From: Vespula vulgaris
Lineage: Eukaryota > Arthropoda > Insecta > Hymenoptera > Vespidae
NCBI RefSeq assembly: GCF_905475345.1
Contig: NC_066590.1
Span: forward strand, 2,788,501 to 2,852,500
Length of the DNA: 64,000 nt
Direction of reading: 5' to 3'
The stretch's first letter is position 1. Each line of letters opens with the position of its first letter. A model generated the notes under the pieces. It was given only the letters and a program-made list of their open reading frames with translations, was not told the DNA's origin and did no database searches. The position numbers and the translations under genes are program-made. Positions 52,648 through 63,389 of this stretch are shown here, in pieces.

Positions 52648-53482
52648 AAATGCGCAATGCCAAGAATGGCGGACATTCTCGAATCTCTACGTTACACACG
52701 CGCGTGCATACATACACACACACGCGCGCGCGCACACACAGATATATATATATATATATATATATATGTTTCTAAAATGTTCATGATCCAAACAAACCGC
52801 AATTTATCATACATTATATATAAATATAAATAGTCGTCTTTTATGTGATACCATTTGTTACATATTTATTATCATAACCAAAAAGGAAAGCCAATTAAAT
52901 TTTGACAGGTTTCTGCTTATTTACAAATTTTCGATATTTTTTGCGTGAGAATACAAATCACTTACCGATTTGACCAATCAATACGAAGAACTAGAATACG
53001 TATCTCCGAGATTTTTTTTCGCTTTAATAAGAATAAAAATTCTATCTCGTGATGAGGATCGAAAAAAAAAAAGATTTATAAGTACGCATATACGTCTCTC
53101 ACTTTTTATACATATATGTATAAGAGAAAGCGATTCGTCGTTCATTTCTAAAATATGAGATACGAACTCGCAACGGGAGACGAACGGTCGCAAAAAACGA
53201 TCTCTTGGAATTTTTTATTGTCCGACGATAAAAACGAATGGGAAAGCAGAGAAGTCATTGCAGCCAGAAAATAAAAAAAGATGAAAAACTTGGTCGTCGC
53301 ATTTTTTTTTATCGTTAATACGTAATATTCGAAATAACCAATCCATGAATTAAAGGATAAAGGAATATCCTTTTATTTCTCTCCCATTTATTTCGATACG
53401 AATATAGAAAAAAGAAAAGAAAAGAAAAGAAAAGAAGAAAACAACAAAACAAAACAAACAAAACAAAACCAAGTTGAGAAGG

Positions 53483-53489
<7 letters not shown>

Positions 53490-53519
<30 letters not shown>

Positions 53520-53584
53520 GAGTGAGAGAAATAGAGTAAGAGTGAGAGTGAGAGAGAGGAGGGTGCCAAAGCACCCAACTCAGT
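53490..53584 (+). promoter_or_regulatory. Candidate core promoter: GAGA tract, hairpin and initiator
   Basis: An (AG)n-rich tract at 53489-53560 is followed by a perfect 6-bp stem hairpin, GGGTGC-CAAA-GCACCC (53561-53576), and TCAGT at 53580. GAGA elements next to an initiator are known in insect promoters. No TATA box is seen at the right distance. Confidence 0.35.
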
Positions 53585-53708
53585 AGACGGCCCTGAACGA
53601 ACGTCGTACTCGGTTCTCGTGTACGCACTTCGTCGAGTAGCATTTAGTCGTTCGTCGTCCGCCAAACGACGAGGGTTGTGCACGACGTTGCATTGTCTAT
53701 TATACTAT

Positions 53709-53749
<41 letters not shown>

Positions 53750-54160
53750 TTCTACTACTACTATTGTACTACTACTACTACTATTGTACTACTACCACTA
53801 TTCTACTACTACCGTCGTCTTCTAAATTTTCATTCCTATCAAATCGTAGTCAACGTTCGACAAAGACAGGCGTTGTCGAACGTTCCGTTTCTCGTTTATT
53901 TTCTTTGGAATCAAAAAGAAAGACATATTCGAGACAAGTACGACGAACACGCGGATGCGCAAGATACGTTGGGAAAAGGCGCGCGCGCTTATCAAAGGAA
54001 AGGAAACAGCGGCGCAAAAAAGCAGGAGGAATCTGTTGTTGAACGTGGCGGAAGAAGAGGGAGAGGGAGAGGGTGAGGGCGAGGGAGAGGGCGAGGGTGA
54101 GGTGGAGAAGGAAGGAAGGGATAAAAGTGGGGGAGGAGGTAGGACGCTGGGCGGTGTCAG
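53580..54160 (+). other. Candidate non-coding first exon of the transporter gene
   Basis: Seen: a GC-rich block starting at an initiator-like TCAGT (53580-53584) just after a GAGA-rich tract, ending at a consensus CAG/GTAAGG donor (54160/54161). It includes a (CTA)n array, a GCGCGCGC patch at about 53979 and a G-rich run. Reading frames through it do not join in frame to the coding ATG, because a stop intervenes at 58209, so it is taken as untranslated. Inference only; it could instead belong to an unrelated transcript. Confidence 0.4.
53702..53816. repeat. (CTA)n trinucleotide array
   Basis: CTACTA repeats interrupted by TATTCTAC and TATTGTAC, inside the putative first exon. Confidence 0.92.
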
Positions 54161-54887
54161 GTAAGGTCTCTCGTGGCTTTTCTTTTTTTTTTCTTTTTTT
54201 TTCTTTTTTTTCTTTTGTTCTTTCTTCCTCCCTCTTTTGTCCTTTTTGTTCTTTTTCTTGTAAATCCCAAAAGATTCCAAATCCCGAAGAAAGTTTCGTC
54301 GAAGTAACGAAGATCCTTCTTTTTTGGCTTTTCGAAAATGGATAAATAATAAATGTTACAAATGCGAGAGGGAGAAAGATGAAAAAGTTTAAGATGGATT
54401 GAAGAAGTCATTGTTACTCTTTCGAAAGGGGATGAAAATGATCGTAGGAAGGGGAACGAAAGGAAAGGGGAAAGAACGACGGTGAGAAGTATTTTTCGTT
54501 CGGTTAACCTCGGTCGAGTTCGGTTTAATCTGACGAACACGAACCTAACCTCTCTTCTTTATCCTTCTATCTTCTCTAACGTGCGTACTATGTTGACGTT
54601 TATTTTGTTTTGTTTTGTTTCTTTGTCGTTCCCTTTTTTCGCCTTTTCTATTACATATTTATCTTTCGTTATACGAATACTTCATTGATCGAGACGAAGT
54701 GTATGAAGTATGACAAATATATTTTTATCTTATTAGGAGCATGAGTTAATAAATGGTGTAAGCTAAGAGTTTTCTATTGGAGTAATAAAAACGCTTATAT
54801 AGAACATAAGGGGTAAGTGTATAAAAGCTTTTGTTTTCATGGCTAATGCTCTCGTCGGAAGCGAGGCAAGTTCAATCGATAAACGAA

Positions 54888-54919
<32 letters not shown>

Positions 54920-54951
54920 TTGTTGGTCGTCGTCGTCGTTGTCGTCGTCAT

Positions 54952-54984
<33 letters not shown>

Positions 54985-54992
54985 CGTCGATG
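54888..54992. repeat. (TTGC)n followed by (GTC)n
   Basis: Seven TTGC units then GTCGTC/GTCATC repeats. Confidence 0.9.
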
Positions 54993-55219
54993 CCGTTGCG
55001 GTATGACGGAAAGTATCTCGGAACACCCTCGGTTACGTTCCACAGAAAATAGTTCCTTCGATCCCACCGCCTCTGTAAAGTAGTTCGGTGGTGGTAGTAG
55101 CGCTAATGGTGGTGGTCATGTTGGTGGTGAGAAGCCGGTTAACTCGCTTCGTTACGTTGCAAGACGCCTACTTCTATCTTTTTTCAACTCTTTCTATCAT
55201 CTCTCTCTCTCTCGAGAAA

Positions 55220-55250
<31 letters not shown>

Positions 55251-55477
55251 TCGAGTGCTCTTCTTTCATCTTCTTCGTTTTTCTTTTTCTTTTTTCTTTT
55301 TTATTCAGTCTTCTTTCTTCCTCTTTTACAAGCTCCTCTACTACCAACTACTTACTTTCTTTCTCTTTTCAATAGAATCTCGTAGAACGTTGACCCTTCT
55401 TAATTCATTTTTCTAGTAGTCCTCTGTACCTACTTATAAGATCCCGGCTTTTTGTGGTATCCTTTATATGTACCCAC

Positions 55478-55540
55478 GTATGTATGTATGTATGTATGTA
55501 CGTATGTATGTATGATGTATGTATGTATGATGTATGTATT
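55478..55540. repeat. (GTAT)n microsatellite with ATGA interruptions
   Basis: TATG tetramers broken by TGATG. Confidence 0.9.
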
Positions 55541-57708
55541 TACTTTGCTTTTATTAGTTTCTTTTTTTTTTCTTTTTCTTTTTATTTAGTCCGTAAAAAA
55601 AAGTGAGAGACCTTTTTCACGTATTAATGTATGTATGTACGTATTTGTATATATCTCAAGATCTTTTTTTCTCTCTTAATGAACGAGGAAGGATTTAAGG
55701 TTTATTTAAAAGAGAGATTCGGTTTTTAAAAGATTTTACTTGACATAAGTATTATTTACGATTAAATTATTTTATTAGAAAATATCAGACTGTGCTGGTT
55801 ATTCGATTATAATGTGGAATTATAGTTATGATAAAAATATCGATATTACGTTTGAAAAAATCTAATCTTTAAAAATGAATCCTTTGGAAAATGAGAAAGC
55901 TTGTATATTATATCTACTTTGAAAGAATAATTCTTTTCTTTTCTTTTCTTTTTCTTTTTCATTGTTTTCCTTCTCTTTTCCGTTTATCGTCTAATCATGA
56001 AATCTAATCTTATCAGTTATCTCATATCGGTTAAAATGTTATCTTTAGCGATTCTTAAGGGATGGCGTGACGAAGATCGAAGATGAAAGAAAAAAAGAAA
56101 AGAAAAGGAAAAAAAAAATAACGAGCGAACTAATCGATTCTCAACAGAAAATGGATTCGCTAAGAGAATTTGTAGTTTTGTAATAATAGCATAGCAAAAG
56201 GTACACTTGTTTATTGCGATCTTATCCTCGTTTTATCACGAGTGTTATCGTATGTCGACAACAGATGTTTTATCAAAATCCTCTCAACGACGCGAACGGT
56301 CAGTAACATTTGTTACTTTATTTCTGGTATTTTTATTTTCGCTTTTTTTTCCTCTGTTTTTTTTTTTTTCATTTTTTATTATACTCTTCTTCGTCCTTTT
56401 TTTCTTTCTTTCTTTCTTTCATTTTTTCTGTTTTCTCCCCTCCCCTATTAGCATCAAAGTTCTCGATCCTCTTGTTCTCAGCGACCAAGCGTGATTTATT
56501 ATCCCGCGATGCGCGACGTATTGTGACGTCGAGAAAATTAATAAAAAAAAATAAATAAATAAAAGAGAAAATCGATCGTAATTTAAAATAGTCTCGCAGA
56601 AAATAGATACGTATTGGACGAAAAAAAAGATTCGTCGATTTGTCGAAACTTTTGATTAACAAACGTCAGCTTGATTTGTGTTGCCTGTCTTTGGAAAAAT
56701 TAAACAAAAAAGGAAACTACTTACCTTTTTTTTTTATTTATTTTCTCTCTGTTTTTTCTTTTTTTTTTTTTTTTTTTTGTAATATCGTCGAAGATCGGAA
56801 CGTTAACACGCGCCACTTCTGTATCGATCTCGAACAGTTGTTTTTGAACATTTCATTCAATCGAGTACACTCAAAAAGGCAGTAACAGCATTTTTATTTC
56901 GATTTCAATTTCAATTCCGTCTCGTCTCGTTTCGTTTCGTTTCACTTTTTTCTTTTCATCTTTCGTTTGTATTTTTCTCTCTCTCTCTCTCCTCTTTTTT
57001 TTCTTTTTTTTTTTTTAATTTTTTGTCGATTAATAATCTTAATGAGGCAACGAAAGAATAACAGTCTACTACATATATTTCTCGATGTGTATTCGACGTG
57101 CGTTGAACGGTATTTCAATGTCAAGAGTCCTTCGCTGTGCGAGCTCGATGCAAGAAAAGAGAAAAAAAGAAAACGGGGTGAAAGAAAATAGCGAAAAATC
57201 CCCCTCCCATTTTTGTTCACAGCTCGTTTGCGATCTTCGGTAATTTCATGGTCTCTCGTTCTCGCGTTTTTTTTTTTTTTTTTTTTTTATTTTATTTTTT
57301 ATCTTTTTTTCTTTTATTTATTTTTTTTTTCGTTCGTTTCTTACCCGTTTCGAAATTTTCATCGTGACGTACGTACGTTTTACTTCTCGAGTGGCATTGA
57401 AAAAAGAAAAGAGACGAGAGAAAAAAGAAAAAGAGAACTATTTATTAATTATATTTCTAGATGAAAATAAAGAAAAAAAAGGGGGAAGAAAAACAAACAA
57501 ACAAATAAACAAAAAAAGGGGAGAAAAAAAGAGAAAAAGACGAGTGTGAAGGAAATTCGAAGAACGCGAAGGAAGTTGGCTTTGTCGGAGCTTTGCCTAT
57601 TTTTGCTGCGTCGTGCAAGAGCATTTATTAACCGAGTTCTTCGTTAAAAATTCTACGACCAGGAGAATATCGTGCTATACATACTATACGTATATACGTA
57701 CGTATATA

Positions 57709-57749
<41 letters not shown>

Positions 57750-58165
57750 ACTCGTATATATGTACTCTCATTGCTCCGACATTGACAGAGAAAAAGAGAG
57801 AGAGAGAGAGAAAGACAGAAAGATGGAAGAAGAGAAGGGGGGTAAAAAATGAGTGAAAAAGAGGAGCGTCATACTTTCGAAATAAAAAGCTTCTTGAATA
57901 GTCTTTAGAATCTGTGATAGAAAAGTCCATTATACTTTCTATTCCTTCGGTACCAGAAAAAAGATAAAGAGGAGTTATCAGCTGGTATATAGTGTCAAAA
58001 AAAAAAAAAATAAAGAAAAAGAATGAAACAAAATGTAGTGAAGTAAAATGAAAAAAAGAAAAAAGAAAACAGAAAAAAGAAAGAAAAAAAGAAAAAGAGA
58101 TTACGTTAATCGATCCAACGTGACTAATCCTGTTAAGTGTTTAATTATAATATTCGATATTGCAG

Positions 58166-58271
58166 AAAAATTTGCGAAATAGAACAACGATATAGTAAGA
58201 GAGAAAAATAAATAAAATAAAAAACCGCAAAACTGGCGAACCTGGCGAATCTCGCGAGTTGCGTCTCTACG
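58166..58271 (+). other. 5' UTR of the transporter in its first coding exon
   Basis: A good acceptor (ATTCGATATTGCAG) ends at 58165, implying a non-coding upstream exon. The leader has an in-frame stop at 58209 and no upstream ATG in frame after it. Confidence 0.55.
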
Positions 58272-58533
58272 ATGATAGACGACGAGGAGCAAGAGGAGCT
58301 CCGTTGTACCGGAAGTGACGTAGAAATTGAAGAATACACCGATACGGAAGAATCACCATACGTCGGCGCTTATCGTGCCAGTTCCGATAAGCTATTCGAC
58401 AAAAGTAGAGCGACCTGGCAAAAATTCACCTTTCTAATCACTCTATTTACCGTGGTTACATCCGTAACAGTTCTTGTTATCGGTTTTCCACTTTATCTCG
58501 AAAGCATCAGTGCCGTATCCAACGCTTACACTG
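58272..58533 (+). CDS. Transporter coding exon 1 (residues 1-87 plus split codon)
   Basis: Starts MIDDEEQEEL; an in-frame TAA at 58209-58211 supports the ATG. It holds the acidic N-terminus and TM1 (51-76) and ends ACT G/GTAAGC in phase 1. The 3' end of this exon and its donor are echoed twice in the following intron. Confidence 0.88.
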
Positions 58534-59381
58534 GTAAGCTGATATTCATGATCATTCGTTTTTCTTTATGATAAAATGAGAAAAAAAATGTTTCTTTTTA
58601 AATCGTACATTTCTACGAAAAATATTATAGTATATAATATAGAAGTATAATGCGTTTTATAAGAAAACAATTTTTTTTCGATCGATTTTTCACTTTGTGT
58701 GTAGAAAGGTTCAGTGCCGTATCGTAACGTTGATATTATACAAGTCGATATCTATGATCATTCATTTTTCTTTAGGTAACACGAAGAAAATTTTTCAAAC
58801 TATATATTCCTATGAAAATATATATTGGAATATATGATATAATGGGTTTTATAAAGCAAATATTTTGTTGTCAGTTTTTCGCTTTTTTTAAAAAGCAATC
58901 AATATCGTATCTAACGTTTACAATGGTAAAACGATGTCCATGATCATTCATTTTTCATGGTGTAACTTGAAAGGATTTCAAAATTGTATAACTTATATGA
59001 AAAATATTCTATATATTTCTTATATATAACACGTTTCTAAGATCTATCGTTCTTATTATCTCGTGATTTCTAAACGTGAGATCACTGACCGTAAATAATG
59101 GAAGCTTACCCAGGAGAATGGAAATTTTATATATGTATACAACACACACGCGCACACATAACTATATATAAATTCTCGAAGTGAAGAGCATGCGATCTTG
59201 TTAGTAGGGAGAAATATATTTTCTTTTACCTGACGAAGGTAAACGTGTCGACAAAGTGAATTTTTATTTGAGCAATGATCAAATGAGAAAAAAAAAGTAT
59301 ATATATACATAAGATAGCTTGGTGCACTAAGGTAATTTATAAAAGAGTTATGTCAGACTTTGCATATATATGTGTTTATAC

Positions 59382-59441
<60 letters not shown>

Positions 59442-61844
59442 GTAACTTAGTACGCTAAGATAATTTAAAAAAAAGTTATATCAAACCCTGCATATATATG
59501 TGTGTGTGTGTATATATATATTTATTTATAATTATATATTTATAGTACACTAACGTAATTTAAAAAATAATTATGTCAGATATACATGTATATGCATAAA
59601 TATATGATTATTGAAAATAAAAAAAAAATAAATAAAAACTGTTATTTTTTGCAGGTCTTCTCTTCAGTGCACTTGGGTCTGCTTGTATTCTTGGATTCGT
59701 CTATTTTGTTATCGAAAAAGTCTCTCCGCCTCCACCTTTGGTACCAAACTCGATGAGAATAAGGATACCACGTTGCATCCTAATCAAAATAAGCACGCTG
59801 TATGCTTTTTCTGGCGTTCTTGTTGCTCTATCTCTCGATCAAAATCGAGTTCTGTGTCATCTTCAAGATCCGATCAAGGGCATCACTCTACTTTTCTCAT
59901 TGGTTTACTATTTCTTCTTCTCTCGCAAAAGTAAGATATATGTTTGTTCAAAAGAAAAAAACAGATCGAAAATAATTATTAACATATAAAATCATATTAA
60001 TTCATAATTATATTACATATCTTGTTAAATTAAATTAAGAATGCATTAGCTTTAACAAAATTATCCAATACTTATATATTTATAAAAATTCCAATTACCT
60101 CTCTCGTATTATTTATCTTATTAAATAAATTAAAAGCAAATTACTTTTAACGATCTTCATAGCATTTATATTCTAAAAAAAAAAAAAGAAAACTGTAATT
60201 ACATATTACTCACTTTGTTACCTAGATAAAATCCAGGATACATTAACATCACATATTAACGATCATACGATATACATATATAATTTGTCAAAATTATTGG
60301 AAAAAAAAAAATAAAAAAATTGTTGATAAATACAACGTTGTATAAAAAATTATATATATATATACATATATGTTTCAGTGATGAGCCTTCAACGGATATT
60401 CGCAAGTACGACGATAATAGTAGGCCTGTTTATAAGTGTCGACTATGGTCTTTGCGATGAATTTCGTTGTAGAGGAAGAGAAGTGTCTGCACATACAGCG
60501 ACGATGAGAGGATCCTGGGGCGTCAGAGCTGTCTGGACCTTTGTTTACGTCGGTGCATTGGCCGCTTTCGCTATGTTCTTCACTATGCTCGAGCGTCATT
60601 ATACTACCGGGGTAAATTCCAAGATTTTTCTTTCTAATTACACGGCCAATTAACGTTGTTGCTCATTTCTGTCTTTTTAAAATTAGATCACACTAAATTA
60701 ACAATACGAGAACACCGTGTATATATATATATACACATTTTTTTTTCCGAATTATTTTATAATCTTCTCGCAATACATTATTTCGAATTATTCCAAAGTC
60801 CGAATGTAGTGTAATTTGCTTATATTAGCTTGAAAAGAAAAAAAAGAATATAAAAAGAAAAGAAAAGAAAAGAAAAGAAAGAAGTTCTATTACGTGAAAT
60901 CTAATAATATTACTTTTACTTAACGAGTATAATTAATTGTTATTATATATCGACGTTGACATATTTATTTCGTAACGAAATTATTTTTTAATTCGTATCG
61001 ATATAATTAGTTTTCATATCGGCATATATGTATATGTACGTCGATTATTAATCTTGTTATGGAAAAATATAATAAAGTAAAAGTTAAAATGGAAAAGAAA
61101 AAAGAAAAAACAAAAAGAAATAATTTAAAAAAAAAAAAAAGAACAAGAACGAACGTAAATTAAATCAATGAAATTGAATGAACAAAATTAAATCGATGTA
61201 TTAATTAAATATTTGATACGATATTATTTTTCTTGGCTTGGGATAGCAACAAAATATTTGTCAATTATTGACAACTCAGCCAAGTTCTTTCCTCTATACC
61301 GTCTCTCGCTTGGTCTCCTCGCGTGACATACGACGAAGAGGATCGGAAGAGGAGGGTGGTAGATTGTTGCACGTCACGGACCCAGATCCAACGATAAAGC
61401 CAAAGAATTATCCAAAACCACCCATACTTCAGACCCTTTTCCACATACATGCCATCGCATTTTTTGCGATCCTTACGCTCTGTTGGTTGGACACATTGCC
61501 TGGTATCGGTAGGGTGAGTATGATAAAAACAAAACAAAAAAAAAAAGAAAGAAAACTAATAATAATGAATAAATAAAAACAAACAAGAAAGAAAGAAAGG
61601 AAAGTATTTATTTATCTTAGTGATGGACGATTAAATGGGAAAAAGTGTTGGATTATGTTACATTTTCCCTTTTTTTTTTTTTTCATTGTTTTTCTATTTT
61701 TTCTGATATATTGAAATAACTGTTTTCTATAGTAAAAAGTTTCATGCATCATTGATTAACCCAGTAAAATTTGATTCGTATAGATTTAAATATGTATGTG
61801 TGTGTGTGTAATATATATATGTCAATTATCGATTATCTTTTATC

Positions 61845-61893
<49 letters not shown>

Positions 61894-62636
61894 AATTGGT
61901 GCAAATATAATTGCAATTTTTTATCACTTCACTCGATACATAAAAATCGTGATTATCTTTGCATCAATATTTATATATGTATATATATATATGTATAAGA
62001 GAAGACAAATATTTATATTTAAAATTAAAATAGGAATGAAACTGAATGAAAATGAATTCTAATCGTTTAAATTTGTTTTTTTAGGGTCTATCGCCAGTCG
62101 ATTTATATCGTATCGTCGAACACGGTTTATCCTGTCACTTCAAAGCAATCGACTCTTGCTCGAATGTATACAGCCACGCATGGATTTGTCTATTAGCTTA
62201 CGTAGTCTTCGTCATCTCGTCTATAAACTTTCTTTCGATGTGTGAAAGTGCTGTATTTACTGTAGCTGCTGCTACAGTTTCTCTTCCTTTATCTGGAATT
62301 TGGTGGAGCATTTACAAAATGAACGTCGGTGCTAACGGCGGTGAGTTTAAACTTTAAACGCATGTACATACGTATATATTATTACTATTATTATTAATAC
62401 TAATATTGTTGTCATATAATTGAAATTATATTGAAATCAGATTGTATCCTATTGAAATAGGTTTCATTGTATGGTCACCTGGAGTAACTGGCGAATTAAT
62501 TTGCGCTTTACTCGGTCTTCCGGTTGTACTCCTTGGCTTGGGCTTACTTGTCAGGTCTCACTTCAGGGATAATCAAGCTTATTATCAAACTATACAACCA
62601 CCTGACATACAACACGAGCCATCATGCCATAGATGA
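58272..62636 (+). CDS. Ten-helix membrane protein, putative drug/metabolite transporter superfamily (CRT-like or SLC35-like)
   Basis: Seen: join of 58272-58533, 59655-59930, 60379-60611, 61247-61513, 62085-62340 and 62461-62636, 1470 nt, 489 residues and TGA stop; every intron is GT-AG and phases match. An acidic N-terminus (1-45) precedes predicted helices at about 51-76, 89-107, 128-148, 160-176, 186-204, 226-249, 321-338, 378-396, 401-422 and 443-462. Known: DMT proteins have ten helices with an LLFS..YYFF..R...LQR pattern over TM4-TM5, seen here at 166-185. The long TM7-TM8 loop has Cys363 and Cys371, and the CRT family also has a Cys-containing loop there. Inferred: a solute carrier of an internal membrane; the substrate is unknown. 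A non-DMT ten-helix family cannot be excluded. Confidence 0.85.
58500..59045. repeat. Decayed tandem triplication including an exon end and splice donor
   Basis: Three units begin near 58500, 58705 and 58892. Shared words are (A)GTGCCGTATC or ATATCGTATC, and ATGATCATTC(G/A)TTTTTC about 55 bp into each unit. Confidence 0.8.
59311..59600. repeat. Decayed tandem triplication with (TA)n
   Basis: Units near 59311, 59440 and 59541 share a (G/A)TRC(A/G)CTAA-G(T/A)TAATTTA word followed by GTTAT(G/A)TCA. Confidence 0.75.
59383..59438. repeat. (TA)n microsatellite
   Basis: Over 50 bp of pure TA. Confidence 0.95.
59655..59930 (+). CDS. Transporter coding exon 2 (residues 88-179 plus split codon)
   Basis: The acceptor is TTTTTTGCAG at 59654 and the donor is CGC AAA A/GTAAGA. 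It encodes TM2, a Pro-rich loop (SPPPPLVP), TM3 and TM4 with the GITLLFSLVYYFFFSRK stretch. Confidence 0.9.
59931..60378 (+). other. Transporter intron 2
   Basis: 448 bp, AT-rich, with about three degenerate 90-100 bp units starting with a TAATTA-C-T word (about 60006, 60093 and 60195). Confidence 0.75.
60379..60611 (+). CDS. Transporter coding exon 3 (residues 180-257)
   Basis: The acceptor is TGTTTCAG at 60378 and the donor is ACCGGG/GTAAAT. It encodes MMSLQRIF, TM5, a Cys-containing loop (GLCDEFRCRGR) and TM6 (226-249). Phase 1 in, phase 0 out. Confidence 0.9.
60612..61246 (+). other. Transporter intron 3
   Basis: 635 bp, AT-rich, with (TA)n near 60719 and an AAAAG-rich tract at 60838-60880. 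No exon seen. Confidence 0.75.
61247..61513 (+). CDS. Transporter coding exon 4 (residues 258-346)
   Basis: The chosen acceptor is GGGATAG at 61246, giving QQNICQLLTTQPSS. A second phase-compatible acceptor, AACTCAG, ends at 61279 and would drop 11 residues. The exon contains a long cytosolic loop with an RRRGSEEEGG charged patch, then TM7 (321-338), and ends AGG/GTGAGT. Confidence 0.82.
61514..62084 (+). other. Transporter intron 4
   Basis: 571 bp with (TA)n 61850-61892 and a poly-pyrimidine run before the acceptor. Nothing else seen. Confidence 0.78.
62085..62340 (+). CDS. Transporter coding exon 5 (residues 347-431 plus split codon)
   Basis: The acceptor is TTTTTTTAG at 62084 and the donor is GGC G/GTGAGT in phase 1. 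It encodes the TM7-TM8 loop with Cys363 and Cys371, then TM8 and TM9 with an SAVFTVAAATVSLPLSG core, a typical DMT pseudo-repeat helix. Confidence 0.9.
62341..62460 (+). other. Transporter intron 5
   Basis: A 120-bp minimal intron, GTGAGT...GAAATAG, with a short (TTA)n run. The shortest intron of the gene. Confidence 0.8.
62461..62636 (+). CDS. Transporter terminal exon (residues 432-489, stop TGA)
   Basis: The acceptor is GAAATAG at 62460. It encodes FIVWSPGVTGE, TM10 (443-462) and a 27-residue polar tail ending PSCHR. The TGA is at 62634-62636. Confidence 0.9.
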
Positions 62637-62671
62637 ATTCTTCTTACGTTATTCTTTTTTGCATAAATATA

Positions 62672-62723
<52 letters not shown>

Positions 62724-63357
62724 TATAGTTATATCAATACAATCGAGAATGAGAGAGAAAAAAATAATGAGAGATAATAGATAATAGATAATCGATTTTG
62801 AAACGTAACAAAGAAACACAAGCTACAAATTAGACAAACCGAAGTTTATTATCTTCTTATTATTAGCGTAATATAATTATCGCTAATAAGTTTATTATTA
62901 ATCTTTACTTAATCGTACATCTACGCACGAAGATTACGAACTTTTACGTAATTTAATTGAATCGATAATCGATCGCAAGAAGGATTTCGGATACGCAAAT
63001 ACGCACAGACAATTTTTTGAAGAAAAGGAAAAAAAGAAGAAGGAGATGAGGAAAAAAAGTTTTTAAAGAAAAATAACAAAAAAAAAAGAAGAAGAAGAAG
63101 AAGAATGAGCAAGAAAAGAGAATAAAAAAAAATACGAAAGAATAATGAGTGTTTTAATGAATGCAGCAGAGGGGTAGTAGGGTAGGGAGGGAGGGTTGAT
63201 AAAACGATCGATTTTTCCTACGTAATGCCAACATACTAAAAAAATGAATAAATAAATAAAAAAAAAAAAGGAATATTATCCGTCGAGCCAGAACGTTATT
63301 GCCAGTTTATATTTTATTTTGATAAGGAAGCATTCTGAAGAAAAATAAAAAAGTGTG

Positions 63358-63389
<32 letters not shown>

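Larger units (their letters stand above)
48376..53489. other. Non-coding region between the divergent genes
   Basis: Contains (GATA)n/(AG)n 48408-48512, (GTGAA)n 48805-48831, (AG)n 49437-49467, 49567-49590 and 49875-49927, a 32-bp inverted repeat at 50053, (CT)n 50921-50957, the NRF-1-like site at 52636 and a CG/CA alternating, Z-DNA-prone tract at 52690-52741. No coding exon found. Confidence 0.55.
54161..58165 (+). other. Presumed 5' UTR intron of the transporter
   Basis: Bounded by GTAAGG at 54161 and GATATTGCAG at 58165. Holds (TTGC)n 54888-54918, (GTC)n 54925-54992, (GTAT)n 55478-55540 and (TA)n 57710-57748. No convincing exon between them; the left boundary is inferred. Confidence 0.4.
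58534..59654 (+). other. Transporter intron 1, built of two decayed tandem arrays
   Basis: 1121 bp. The first half repeats the exon 1 end and donor region in units of about 190-205 bp (58500-59045). The second half repeats an AGTACRCTAAG-type unit (59311-59600) with a (TA)n of over 50 bp. Confidence 0.8.

Noticed and set aside
53678..54076. 132-codon ORF over the (CTA)n array
   Set aside because: First half is repeat-encoded Leu/Tyr; it does not join in frame to the transporter ATG, since a stop at 58209 intervenes.
53955..54164. EGEGEG-containing ORF as an N-terminal extension of the transporter
   Set aside because: Splicing 54160 to 58166 puts it in the ATG frame, but an in-frame TAA at 58209 ends it.
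61280..61513. Alternative start of transporter exon 4 at the AACTCAG acceptor
   Set aside because: Phase-compatible, but the upstream site has the better pyrimidine tract; kept as an alternative, not the main call.
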